In this document: one piece after another, positions 7,304 through 15,518 of the stretch
Layout: each line of letters starts with the position of its first letter
How positions within the stretch are numbered: position 1 is the stretch's first letter
Origin: Nitrospinota bacterium
Lineage (GTDB): Bacteria > Nitrospinota_A > UBA7883 > JACRLM01
Direction of reading: 5' to 3'
NCBI GenBank assembly: GCA_015231995.1
Contig: JADGAO010000007.1
Coordinates: 1-20,222, forward strand
Length of the DNA: 20,222 nt
The notes under the pieces: model-generated
Seen by the model: only the letters and a program-made list of their open reading frames with translations
The model's database searches: none
Told to the model about the DNA's origin: nothing
Made by a program: the position numbers and the translations under genes

Positions 7304-7330
7304 GCTAATATAGCAATATGCTATATTGGC
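7304..7330 (-). promoter_or_regulatory. Operator palindrome and -10 region of higBA
   Basis: AATATAGC (7307-7314) and GCTATATT (7320-7327) form perfect 8-bp arms around AATAT, with two further outer pairs beyond one mismatch. The palindrome lies directly before the toxin ATG and contains TATATT on the minus strand, a likely -10. Such a site fits autorepression by HigA or the HigBA complex. Binding is inferred from position and symmetry. Confidence 0.65.
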
Positions 7331-7377
7331 GTCAAGGGGGCGATGCCTTAATTCCCTGATAACTCTGGACAACAGCA

Positions 7378-7446
7378 AATGTCATGTTGAGCTTGTGAAG
7401 CATGAACACAATTGTAGTTGTCCACCTTCGACTGGCTCAGGGGGAC
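7378..7446. repeat. Degenerate dispersed repeat (GTTGAGCTTGT / CTTCGACTGGCTCAGG type)
   Basis: ATGTCATGTTGAGCTTGTGA, a spacer, then CCTTCGACTGGCTCAGGGGGAC look like two halves of another dispersed palindrome family, related in style to family A. Only this copy is in the window. The remaining bases to 7520 show nothing recognisable. Confidence 0.4.
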
Positions 7447-7521
7447 AGTTTTCTGATATTTGCAAAGTTATCGGGAAATCAGCGCTGGATAACGATTCTC
7501 AATTATTTTTTACCCCGTACC

Positions 7522-7550
7522 TTGCTTTTTGATAAGGGGGATACTATCTT
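7522..7550 (+). promoter_or_regulatory. Possible sigma-70-type promoter of groESL
   Basis: TTGCTT (7522-7527) and TATCTT (7545-7550) are 17 bp apart. The -35 match is weak, but the predicted start near 7557 coincides with the beginning of the CIRCE-like element, which is where CIRCE usually lies. That position supports the call more than the hexamers do. Confidence 0.4.
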
Positions 7551-7556
7551 AACCAC

Positions 7557-7587
7557 TGTTAGCGAGTAAGACCTGTATGCGCTAACA
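7557..7587 (+). promoter_or_regulatory. CIRCE-like inverted repeat (HrcA operator candidate)
   Basis: TGTTAGCG (7557-7564) and CGCTAACA (7580-7587) are perfect 8-bp arms. Counted from TTAGC to GCTAA the layout is 9-9-9, exactly the spacing of CIRCE (TTAGCACTC-N9-GAGTGCTAA), although the inner three positions of each arm differ. It sits about 92 bases before groES. HrcA control of groESL is established for many bacteria; here it is inferred from spacing, the TTAGC/GCTAA ends and position. A second overlapping inverted repeat (CCTGTAT 7572-7578, ATACAGG 7595-7601) could compete with it. Confidence 0.6.
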
Positions 7588-7679
7588 AAAAAGTATACAG
7601 GCGCTTTCGCTGGCGGTTTTTGGAAAAAACTAATCGCCTTTTTCGTGTAATTTATTGTTTTTCTAGGAGGATTCTTTAG

Positions 7680-7973
7680 ATGGGTGTAAAGATCAGGCCA
7701 TTGGGCGACCGGGTGTTGATTCAGCCGGCGGAAGCCAAAGAGACGATGAAAGGTGGGATCATCATCCCCGATTCCGCAAAAGAAAAGCCGCAGGAAGGCG
7801 CGGTTGTGGCCGCCGGGCCTGGAAAGATTCTCGAAGACGGCAAAGTGCGTCCGATGTCGGTGAAGAAAGATGACAAGGTCATCTACTCTAAATACGCCGG
7901 AACCGAGGTTAAACTCGACGGCGAGGAATACCTGCTTATGCGCGAGGACGACATCCTCGGCATCGTGGAATAA
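7680..7973 (+). CDS. groES: Co-chaperonin GroES (Hsp10)
   Basis: A complete 97-residue GroES that forms the heptameric lid on GroEL and drives substrate encapsulation in the cytoplasm. The N-terminal IRPLGDRVLIQP, the mobile-loop segment with GGIIIP (25-30) that docks on GroEL, PQEGAVVAAGPGK, and the C-terminal KLDGEEYLLMREDDILGIVE pattern are all present. The start is clear: AGGAGG (7665-7670) lies nine bases before ATG. groEL follows after 47 bases, so the two form the usual operon, probably under the CIRCE-like element upstream. Confidence 0.98.
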   Translation: MGVKIRPLGDRVLIQPAEAKETMKGGIIIPDSAKEKPQEGAVVAAGPGKILEDGKVRPMSVKKDDKVIYSKYAGTEVKLDGEEYLLMREDDILGIVE

Positions 7974-8020
7974 CCTTCCGCTCAACTTTCAACAAACCAT
8001 ATACAGAGGTGATTCGATAA

Positions 8021-9664
<1,644 letters not shown>

Positions 9665-9689
9665 AACGAAGCGACGCGCCATCCATTTC

Positions 9690-9814
9690 CCTCCCCTTAA
9701 CAAGGGGAGGTGGCGCGTAATCGCGCCGGAGGGGTTTAATTAAACCCCCTCGCAACTTCGTTGCGGTCCCCCGAGCTTCGGGGGACAAAGTTGGGTTCAG
9801 GGTGTTCTTCACCC
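9690..9814. repeat. Family B string of consecutive hairpins plus one family C arm (B2)
   Basis: Five hairpins follow each other almost without spacers. They are CCTCCCCTT/AAGGGGAGG (9690-9710), GGCGCG/CGCGCC (9712-9727), GAGGGGTTTAA/TTAAACCCCCTC (9729-9751, one extra C), GCAAC/GTTGC (9752-9764) and GTCCCCCGA/TCGGGGGAC (9766-9786). A family C hairpin GGGTG-TTCTT-CACCC follows at 9800-9814. The string lies between the groEL stop and its terminator, so it should be transcribed as part of the groESL 3' untranslated region. Confidence 0.88.
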
Positions 9815-9845
9815 CGGACTTATATAAGGTTGCGAAGTTTTAAAA

Positions 9846-9877
9846 ACCGGGGAGCGAAAGCTCCCCGGTCTTTTTTT
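9846..9877 (+). terminator. Rho-independent terminator of groESL
   Basis: ACCGGGGAGC (9846-9855) and GCTCCCCGGT (9860-9869) form a perfect 10-bp stem with a GAAA tetraloop, followed by C and seven T (9871-9877). This is a textbook intrinsic terminator, 182 bases after the groEL stop. Confidence 0.95.
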
Positions 9878-9905
9878 GTATTATCCCTAATTCCGAAGTT
9901 GAGGA

Positions 9906-9982
9906 AGATTCTTCGCTATCGCTCAGAATGACAGCTACTTGCTTGTCATTCTGAACGGAGCGTAGCGTAGTGAAGAATCTCA
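9906..9982. repeat. Family A repeat, two right halves in inverted orientation (A3)
   Basis: AGATTCTTCGCTATCGCTCA at 9906-9925 is followed by GAATGACA. After a 9-base spacer comes TGTCATTCTGAACGGAGCG, ending GAAGAATCT. The two halves form a large imperfect hairpin. The stretch 9983-10050 shows nothing recognisable. Confidence 0.8.
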
Positions 9983-10050
9983 AATAAAAAAACGAATCAG
10001 CTCTAAATCACTTTCAACTTCAGGATTGGGGATTGTTCAAACAAAAGATG

Positions 10051-10371
10051 TCAGCTTTTCAATTTATGAGGTGTGGCGTTTTCGATAAACTCCATGAGCT
10101 TCTGCGTTTCTCGTACAATGTATTCATTGCCAAACCGTTCCGCATCGGGCTTCCGGTAGATCAACAGCAAGTCTGGCCTGATATGACAGTCACGGTGGTC
10201 TTTCCACTCGCCTGTAAGCTGATGATCCCTGCGATTCCCCGCCAGTGGCTGATTATTCGCAAGCGCAGGGATTACTTCTATTAAATCGGTTTCCAGAAGC
10301 GCCCGATATGGGCCTTTCGCCTCACGTTTGTAGTCGCGCTTGAATTGGCCGGTGCGTTCAATCGTCCGCAT
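10051..10371 (-). CDS. yafQ: YafQ-type toxin with an altered catalytic histidine
   Basis: This 106-residue RelE-superfamily protein resembles YafQ, a ribosome-dependent mRNA interferase. The family core is clear: RDHQLTGEWKDHRDCHIRPD, then LLLIYR. By alignment from memory with E. coli YafQ, H50, H63 and D67 are conserved. The segment expected to read R-T-G-x-H-x-x-L-F reads R87-E-T-Q-K91-L-M-E-F95, so the third catalytic histidine is replaced by lysine, and about 11 extra residues follow. The toxin may be weak or inactive. A TTG at 10374 directly precedes the chosen ATG at 10371. The gene overlaps the antitoxin end by 14 bases, as usual for dinJ-yafQ. Confidence 0.82.
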   Translation of the reverse strand: MRTIERTGQFKRDYKREAKGPYRALLETDLIEVIPALANNQPLAGNRRDHQLTGEWKDHRDCHIRPDLLLIYRKPDAERFGNEYIVRETQKLMEFIENATPHKLKS

Positions 10372-10621
10372 CAAGGTCTGTCATCAAAGCAGACACGCTA
10401 TCGAACGACTTCAACTTTGCTTTGCGGGCCTCTTTCATGGCTTTGACCGTTTTTGCGTTGGGAATAAGCGGGTCAAAGGGCAAAGCGTGTTCCCTTGCGA
10501 TTCTTGTCAGCAACATGCGTACGGCGTCCGAAACAGTCAACCCCATCGCGGCAAGCACAGTGGCGGCCTCCTCCTTAACGGCTTCGTCAATACGCGCTTG
10601 AACCAGCGCATTTGCAGGCAT
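10358..10621 (-). CDS. dinJ: RelB/DinJ-type antitoxin
   Basis: This 87-residue antitoxin has an N-terminal ribbon-helix-helix (about 1-50: VQARIDEAVKEEAATVLAAMG, LTVSDAVRMLL) that should bind the operator upstream. Its charged C-terminal helix (MKEARKAKLKSFDSVSALM) wraps the toxin in known complexes. A start at 10633 is possible, but TGGAG is placed correctly for ATG 10621, and that start gives the usual DinJ length. It precedes the YafQ-type gene and overlaps it by 14 bases. Confidence 0.85.
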   Translation of the reverse strand: MPANALVQARIDEAVKEEAATVLAAMGLTVSDAVRMLLTRIAREHALPFDPLIPNAKTVKAMKEARKAKLKSFDSVSALMTDLDADD

Positions 10622-10640
10622 GACAGTCTCCATTTATTAT

Positions 10641-10677
10641 TGAATTACATTGTAATTCAGGCTGGATGGGAATGCAA
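10641..10677 (-). promoter_or_regulatory. Promoter and operator of dinJ-yafQ
   Basis: A perfect 19-bp palindrome, TGAATTACA (10641-10649) and TGTAATTCA (10651-10659) around one T, lies 19 bases before the antitoxin ATG. On the minus strand it contains TACAAT (10649-10654), with TTGCAT (10672-10677) exactly 17 bp upstream. Bound antitoxin would therefore cover the -10 box. The symmetry is seen; the regulator is inferred. Confidence 0.7.
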
Positions 10678-10799
10678 TACTGCAAATCGCATTAGTTCTT
10701 AATGCGTTTACCCCTCCCCTCCTTGCCTTTGCCGGGGCGGAAGCGCTACCTTAATGCCGATGTTAAGGGATGTTCTCTCAAATAGTGGTGAGTGTCTAA

Positions 10800-12038
10800 T
10801 TGCCAATGAAAAGCCCTGCTATCGTCATGGCCGCCACTGTACTGATTATCACAGCCTCTCTTTTCGCCGCGTTCGCCGGGACGGACAGAAGCTTTTTCCT
10901 TCCCGGCCCGTTAAGCTCCGCCCATTCGAGGTTCACGGAGGGGTGCCTTGCGTGCCACGCGCCCTGGAAAGGGTCTTCGCAGGAACTGTGTTTAAACTGC
11001 CATGCGCGCGCAATGACGGCTGATTCACATCCGGCCTCCAAACTGGCCAGCCCGGTGACGGCAAAAGTCCCGCCGGAGCTTTCCCGCGTAACATGCGTGG
11101 ATTGCCATCGGGAGCATCGTCCATCTTCCGCCAAAGGCTACACCGGGCCTGCCGAACTGTGCCGGTCATGCCATCCCGCGCAGACGCTCAAAGGAGCGCA
11201 CAGGGATTTCTCCGATTCGTCGTGCCGGACGGTGGCGTGCCACTCGTACCACTCCAACATAAAACCGGCGCAATACTCCGCCGCGTTCAAACATCGCCTG
11301 AAATCCGCGTCGCAGACCGTTCCCAAACCCGCGCCGTTGGCGGGGAATCGGCGTATCACCCCGGAAGATGTCGAAAAAATGAAGTCCGACAGCTTCTATA
11401 AAAACAACCCCGTCGTTTCCGCCCGGTACGAAATCGGCGCGCATTTCGGGACGCAGGCCACATGCAGGCTCTGCCATATCAATGAAAGCGGCTCTGGCCT
11501 TAAGCCGGGAGTGACAGTTTGCGCCGATTGCCATGAACGGCAGGTGAAAACATTTTTGACCGGCAGGCACGGATCGCCCGACACCGTGAATGGCGGGTTG
11601 CCCGCGATAGGCCAGGCGGAGAAAATGGGTTGCGGCTCCTGTCACGACGTTCACAGTCTTCGACTGGAGAACGCAGGGAATGCCGCCTGCCTCGAATGCC
11701 ACACGGACACACACGCCCTCAACCACGAAAAATCCGGCCACAACAGGTATCTGACCGATCCGGTTTTCGAGAACAAGCCGATGAAAGGGGTGGATTGCGC
11801 CGGTTGCCACATGCCCAGGCTTGCGGAACTGGACGGACACACCGACCATAACGAGACGCTCTCGTCGTCGTCCAAAGAGCGGATGGCTCTCACAGTCTGC
11901 TCCAACTGCCACGGGTTGAGGTTTGCGCTGATGGCCATATATGACGGGGGGACGACGCTGTCCAACTTCACGACCGCGCCATCGAACGTCCATCGCGGGA
12001 TAGAATATCTCGACTCTCTAATTGGTGGGGTGAATTGA
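10800..12038 (+). CDS. Membrane-anchored or exported multihaem cytochrome c (11 haem motifs)
   Basis: This 412-residue protein has an N-terminal hydrophobic helix (about 7-27), either an uncleaved anchor or a signal peptide, so the rest is periplasmic. Ten CxxCH motifs begin at C49, C64, C99, C121, C222, C241, C278, C297, C333 and C367. One C142-x4-C147-H148 may be an eleventh site. Many further histidines could act as distal ligands. It probably carries electrons between the quinone pool or periplasmic partners and a terminal reductase; no catalytic family is assigned. The TTG at 10800 has GGTGAG seven bases upstream; ATG 10806 is an alternative two codons in. The stop overlaps the next gene's ATG, so the DUF218 protein is translationally coupled to it. 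Confidence 0.9.
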   Translation: MPMKSPAIVMAATVLIITASLFAAFAGTDRSFFLPGPLSSAHSRFTEGCLACHAPWKGSSQELCLNCHARAMTADSHPASKLASPVTAKVPPELSRVTCVDCHREHRPSSAKGYTGPAELCRSCHPAQTLKGAHRDFSDSSCRTVACHSYHSNIKPAQYSAAFKHRLKSASQTVPKPAPLAGNRRITPEDVEKMKSDSFYKNNPVVSARYEIGAHFGTQATCRLCHINESGSGLKPGVTVCADCHERQVKTFLTGRHGSPDTVNGGLPAIGQAEKMGCGSCHDVHSLRLENAGNAACLECHTDTHALNHEKSGHNRYLTDPVFENKPMKGVDCAGCHMPRLAELDGHTDHNETLSSSSKERMALTVCSNCHGLRFALMAIYDGGTTLSNFTTAPSNVHRGIEYLDSLIGGVN

Positions 12039-12691
12039 TGCGAAGGTTTTTCAACATCGTCCGCAACGTGATGGCGCTGTTCGGTTTTGTCACGATGGTT
12101 GCGGTGGTAGCGTCGGGGGGCGGGTTCACCGCCGGGCTTGGCAAATGGCTTTCGGAGTGGGAATACAAAGGCGACTGCGATTACATCCTGCTTCTTCCCG
12201 GCGGCGCGATACCAAGCCCTTCGATGCTGATGCGGACATACACCGCCGCCGAAGAATACAAAAAAAACCCTCGCGCCCGCGTCGTCATCTCGCTCAAGGC
12301 CGATCCGCCGATAGAGTCTTCGACGATATGGGGAATACGCAAGGAGCTTATGTTCCGTGGAGTCCCGGCGGAATCCATCATCCTGGAGACGAAGGCGACA
12401 AGCACCTACGATCACGCGAGATACATTTACGAGGCCCGCATCGGCCATCCGCTCAAAGACAGCTACCTTATAGTGACAAGCCCGTTCCACGTGCGAAGGT
12501 CCATGATGGTTTTTCAGGCGAGGGGGTTTACGCATATTTACGCCGCGCCCGCCGAGAGCAGGAAGGAAACCGAAGACCTCGGAGCGTTCAAGGGAATACG
12601 GTACGACGTGTGGGGAAGATTGATCGCCGACCTGGGCAACCTGCGTGAGCTTTTCGCGCTTAGTTACTATTTCCTCACTTGGAAGATTTAG
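12038..12691 (+). CDS. Membrane DUF218 (YdcF/SanA/ElyC-like) protein
   Basis: This 217-residue protein has one N-terminal TM helix (about 8-28) and a DUF218 domain. The domain shows DYILLLPGG (48-56), the RTYTAAEEYKKNPRARVVIS strand-helix, GVPAESIILETKATSTYDHARY (108-129) and LIVTSPFHVRRSMMVF (144-159). DUF218 proteins such as SanA and ElyC are linked to envelope integrity, and the biochemical role is generally unknown. The ATG shares one base with the cytochrome stop (TGATG), and GGGGTG lies five bases before it, so the two are made together. A role in assembling or protecting the cytochrome is possible but only inferred from this coupling. Confidence 0.85.
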   Translation: MRRFFNIVRNVMALFGFVTMVAVVASGGGFTAGLGKWLSEWEYKGDCDYILLLPGGAIPSPSMLMRTYTAAEEYKKNPRARVVISLKADPPIESSTIWGIRKELMFRGVPAESIILETKATSTYDHARYIYEARIGHPLKDSYLIVTSPFHVRRSMMVFQARGFTHIYAAPAESRKETEDLGAFKGIRYDVWGRLIADLGNLRELFALSYYFLTWKI

Positions 12692-12724
12692 CGCCCAGCC
12701 GCTTTACTGCTTCACCGTGGGCGC
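12691..12724 (+). other. Hairpin at the end of the cytochrome/DUF218 operon
   Basis: GCGCCCA (12691-12697) and TGGGCGC (12718-12724) form a 7-bp stem that starts on the last base of the DUF218 stop codon. The loop is long (20 bases) and no T-run follows, so it is at best a weak or Rho-assisted end. Nothing recognisable lies in 12725-12911. Confidence 0.35.
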
Positions 12725-12911
12725 CTGAGCACGGCTCATCGTACCTTAGCATCCTGCCAACACGTCGTCGGGACGGCGGCGTTACATAATACCGGGATCA
12801 GGGCGGGCTGTTGCCCGAACATTTTTGCCTCACAGGGTTTATTGATCCACCTTTACGCCTTTTGCACCCCTTAGAAAGGAGAGTTTCGCATAACCAAACG
12901 ATTTCCATATT

Positions 12912-13003
12912 TTGTCATCCTGAGGGAACCCTAGCGACCGAAGGATCAAAGTATAATATAATTTTCATTCGATGGATTCTTCGGCTTCGCCTCAGAATGA
13001 CAA
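12912..13003. repeat. Family A repeat, full copy (A4)
   Basis: The copy runs from TTGTCATCCTGAGGGA to CCTCAGAATGACAA and contains the shared GACCGAAGGATCAAAGTATAAT and GATGGATTCTTCGG segments. It is 92 bp long, single, and lies about 160 bases before trpB. Confidence 0.88.
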
Positions 13004-13026
13004 TATTGCGAACGTGATGGATTATG

Positions 13027-13055
13027 CCAAACTCTCCTTACCAAGGAGGGTTTGG
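13027..13055. repeat. 13-bp-stem hairpin upstream of trpB
   Basis: CCAAACTCTCCTT (13027-13039) pairs with AAGGAGGGTTTGG (13043-13055) across ACC, with only one G-T position. Its core resembles the first stem of family B. No T-tract follows and no leader peptide rich in Trp is visible, so a trp attenuator is not supported. Confidence 0.6.
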
Positions 13056-13162
13056 GCAACAATCCCGGACGACCACGGCGAAGCAATATCTGATGGGCCA
13101 GCAAAATTTTACTTTCCATCCCCGCGCTGGTACACTTTCATTTTTCACAAAGTTAAGACAAC

Positions 13163-14353
13163 ATGATTCAACCAGACCAATCGGGACATTTCGGGGCTTT
13201 CGGCGGGCGTTACGTCATAGAGACTCTAATGCCGGCCCTCGAACAGCTGGAAGCGGAGTTCGAAAGGGCAGTCAATAACCCGGAGTTCCAACGAAAGCTG
13301 GAACGGCTCCGGTCCACATACATAGGCAGGCCGACGCCGCTTTATTTCGCGGAAAAACTGACCAAACACCTCGGCGGCGCGAAGGTTTATTTAAAGCGCG
13401 AGGACTTGGCCCACACCGGCGCCCACAAAATTAATAACACCATCGGACAGGGCCTGCTCGCCGTCCAGATGAAGAAAAAACGGATTATCGCCGAAACCGG
13501 CGCGGGCCAGCACGGCGTGGCCACGGCGACGGCGGCGGCGTTGTTGAGCCTCAAGTGCGATGTGTTCATGGGTTCCAAAGACATGGAGCGCCAGAAGATA
13601 AACGTCTTCCGAATGCGCTTATTGGGCGCCAACGTCATCGAGGTTAACGCAGGGACGAAAACCCTCAAAGACGCCACCAGCGAAGCCATCCGCGACTGGA
13701 TATCCACCGTCGGCGACACACATTACATCATCGGCTCCGTCGTGGGGCCGCACCCGTTCCCGAAAATCGTGCGGGAGTTCCAGTCAGTCATCGGCAACGA
13801 AGCCCGGTTCCAGATAATGGTCAAAGAGGGAAGACTGCCCGACATGGCCGTGGCCTGCGTGGGCGGCGGCTCCAACGCGATGGGTCTCTTCTACCCGTTC
13901 CACAACGACGAGGAGGTTAAGCTTGTCGGCGTGGAAGCGGCGGGAATGGGGCTGTCCACGGGGATGCACGGCGCGTCGCTCACAAAGGGCAAAGTCGGCG
14001 TATTGCACGGCTCCAAGAGCTATGTCCTGCTCGACGACGATGGGCAGGTGATGGAGACGCATTCCATCTCCGCCGGGCTGGACTACCCGGGCGTCGGGCC
14101 GGAACACGCATATTACAAGGATACGAAACGCGCCACTTATGCGACCATCACGGATAAAGAAGCGTTAGCGGCGTTCGAATCGCTCTCGAAGCTGGAGGGT
14201 ATTATCCCCGCGTTCGAGTCGTCCCACGCCATCGCGCATGTGATGAAGATCGCGCCGAAAATGAAAAAATCGCAGGTGATCGTCGTCTGCCTCTCCGGCA
14301 GGGGCGACAAAGACGTGGACACGGCCCGCAAAATCCTCGGCGGGATGGAGTGA
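13163..14353 (+). CDS. trpB: Tryptophan synthase beta chain
   Basis: This 396-residue PLP enzyme joins indole and serine to make tryptophan, working with the alpha chain in an alpha2-beta2 complex with an indole tunnel. It is the standard TrpB1 form. It has the N-terminal GHFGAFGGRYVIETLMP, PLP-binding K89 in HTGAHKINN, catalytic E111 in IAETGAGQHGVATA, and the phosphate-binding GGGSNA. The sequence also includes ETHSISAGLDYPGVGPEH and the C-terminal LSGRGDKD. No strong ribosome site precedes ATG 13163. The leader contains a family A repeat and a 13-bp-stem hairpin instead of a recognisable attenuator. trpA follows directly; no other trp gene is in the window. Confidence 0.98.
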   Translation: MIQPDQSGHFGAFGGRYVIETLMPALEQLEAEFERAVNNPEFQRKLERLRSTYIGRPTPLYFAEKLTKHLGGAKVYLKREDLAHTGAHKINNTIGQGLLAVQMKKKRIIAETGAGQHGVATATAAALLSLKCDVFMGSKDMERQKINVFRMRLLGANVIEVNAGTKTLKDATSEAIRDWISTVGDTHYIIGSVVGPHPFPKIVREFQSVIGNEARFQIMVKEGRLPDMAVACVGGGSNAMGLFYPFHNDEEVKLVGVEAAGMGLSTGMHGASLTKGKVGVLHGSKSYVLLDDDGQVMETHSISAGLDYPGVGPEHAYYKDTKRATYATITDKEALAAFESLSKLEGIIPAFESSHAIAHVMKIAPKMKKSQVIVVCLSGRGDKDVDTARKILGGME

Positions 14354-14355
14354 CT

Positions 14356-15156
14356 ATGGGCAGGATAGGCGAAGCCTTCGCAAAGCTTAAAAAAGAGAAA
14401 CGAAAAGCCCTCGTAATTTTTATAACGGCGGGCGACCCGGATATCGAGACGACGGTGAAACTCGTCAAAGCCGCCAGTGTCGCAGGCGCGGACATCGTGG
14501 AGCTAGGCGTGCCATTCTCCGACCCTCTGGCGGACGGGCCTGTGATACAGGCCTCGTTCCACAGGGCGATAAATGGCGGGACGAACGTCTCCCGCGTGAT
14601 CGAGGCGGTTAAAAAAATACGCAAGGACTGCCAGGTTCCCATCGTGTTCATGCTCGCCTCCACGCTCGTGATAAACCACGGGGTGAAGCGGTTCATGAAA
14701 GACTGCGCCACGGCTGGCGTTGACGGCCTTATCATCCCCGACGCTCCGGTGGACGAGGCGGGGGAGTTCGTCCCATCGGCAAAGGCCAACGGGTTGGACA
14801 CGATACTGCTCGCCGCGCCGACGTCGTCGGGCGTAAGGCTCAAAAAGATAGCCGATATGTCCAGCGGGTTTGTGTATTACATCAGCGTCACCGGCGTGAC
14901 AGGGGCAAAAAAAGCGACTGGCAGGGAGGTCTCCGCCGGGGTGAAAAAGGTAAAAAGGCTCACACGCCTGCCGGTACTGGCCGGGTTTGGCGTTACGGAA
15001 CCGGCGCAGGCGCGGGAAGTGTCGCGCCACGCCGACGGGGTGATAATAGGCTCGCAGGCGATACGTGTCATCGCCGCGTCCAAGTCCAAAGCCAAAGCCG
15101 TGGAGAACCTCTCCGAGTTCGTCTTCTCCGTCCGCGAAGCGATGGATAAATCCTAG
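14356..15156 (+). CDS. trpA: Tryptophan synthase alpha chain
   Basis: This 266-residue TIM-barrel enzyme cleaves indole-3-glycerol phosphate to indole and glyceraldehyde 3-phosphate and passes indole to TrpB. Signature segments are FITAGDP, ADIVELGVPFSDPLADGP, the GVDGLIIPDAP loop, YYISVTGVTGA, and the phosphate-binding GFGVTEP. With ATG 14356 as start, the catalytic residues fall at E49 and D60, the same numbers as in the enterobacterial enzyme. GGAG lies five bases upstream. A GTG at 14350 overlapping the trpB stop is the alternative. Translation is coupled to trpB. Confidence 0.97.
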   Translation: MGRIGEAFAKLKKEKRKALVIFITAGDPDIETTVKLVKAASVAGADIVELGVPFSDPLADGPVIQASFHRAINGGTNVSRVIEAVKKIRKDCQVPIVFMLASTLVINHGVKRFMKDCATAGVDGLIIPDAPVDEAGEFVPSAKANGLDTILLAAPTSSGVRLKKIADMSSGFVYYISVTGVTGAKKATGREVSAGVKKVKRLTRLPVLAGFGVTEPAQAREVSRHADGVIIGSQAIRVIAASKSKAKAVENLSEFVFSVREAMDKS

Positions 15157-15286
15157 CTCCCTGTCTAACAATGTTGCGGCGATCTTTGCCGGGCATCACG
15201 TCTTGACGCTCGGCGGTAACGATGGTTAATGTTCGGCGGGGTGTTCTTGTACATTTGCAGGGCGAAGTGAAGACGCCATCTTTTTT

Positions 15287-15446
15287 CCTCCCCGAAGCTC
15301 GGGGAGGTGGCGCGTAATCGCGCCGGAGGGGTTTAATTAAACCCCCTCGCCACGTTGTGGCGGTCCCCCGAGCTTCGGGGGGACAAAGGGGTGTTCTTCA
15401 CCCCGCCGTCTTCGTTTATGAGTCCGATGTGAAGAACACCTCGGAC
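15287..15446. repeat. Family B hairpin string with adjoining family C pair (B3 and C4)
   Basis: The same five hairpins as at 9690-9786 appear in the same order: CCTCCCCGA/TCGGGGAGG (15287-15307), GGCGCG/CGCGCC (15309-15324), GAGGGGTTTAA palindrome (15326-15348), GCCAC/GTGGC (15349-15361) and GTCCCCCGA with its partner (15363-15384). A family C pair follows: GGGGTG-TTCTT-CACCCC (15388-15404) and GTCCGATGTG/CACCTCGGAC with loop AAGAA (15422-15446). Relative to the copy at 9690, the first and fourth stems differ on both arms in compensating fashion. A worn family C remnant also lies at about 15236-15276. This accounts for most of the gap after trpA. Confidence 0.88.
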
Positions 15447-15458
15447 AGCGCAATAACT

Positions 15459-15486
15459 CTCATTCTGAGTGATAGCGAAGAATCTC
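15459..15486. repeat. Family A half copy (A5)
   Basis: TCATTCTGAGTGATAGCGAA followed by GAATCTC matches the right half of family A in reverse orientation. It ends 32 bases before the chosen start of the TauE/SafE gene. Confidence 0.7.
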
Positions 15487-15518
15487 GAAAAACTCTTCCA
15501 ACTTTCTCGGACGCCGCA

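Noticed and set aside
10749..10768. CCTTAA/TTAAGG hairpin before the cytochrome gene
   Set aside because: A 6-bp stem with an 8-base loop is short enough to occur by chance and has no clear link to a start or stop.
11166..12535. Long minus-strand open frames opposite the cytochrome and DUF218 genes
   Set aside because: Both plus-strand genes have clear motifs and coupled translation; the opposite frames show no recognisable domains.
12691..12724. Terminator for the cytochrome/DUF218 operon
   Set aside because: The stem is short with a long loop and lacks a T-tract, so it is listed only as a hairpin.
13027..13055. trp attenuator
   Set aside because: There is no leader peptide with tandem Trp codons and no T-tract after the hairpin.
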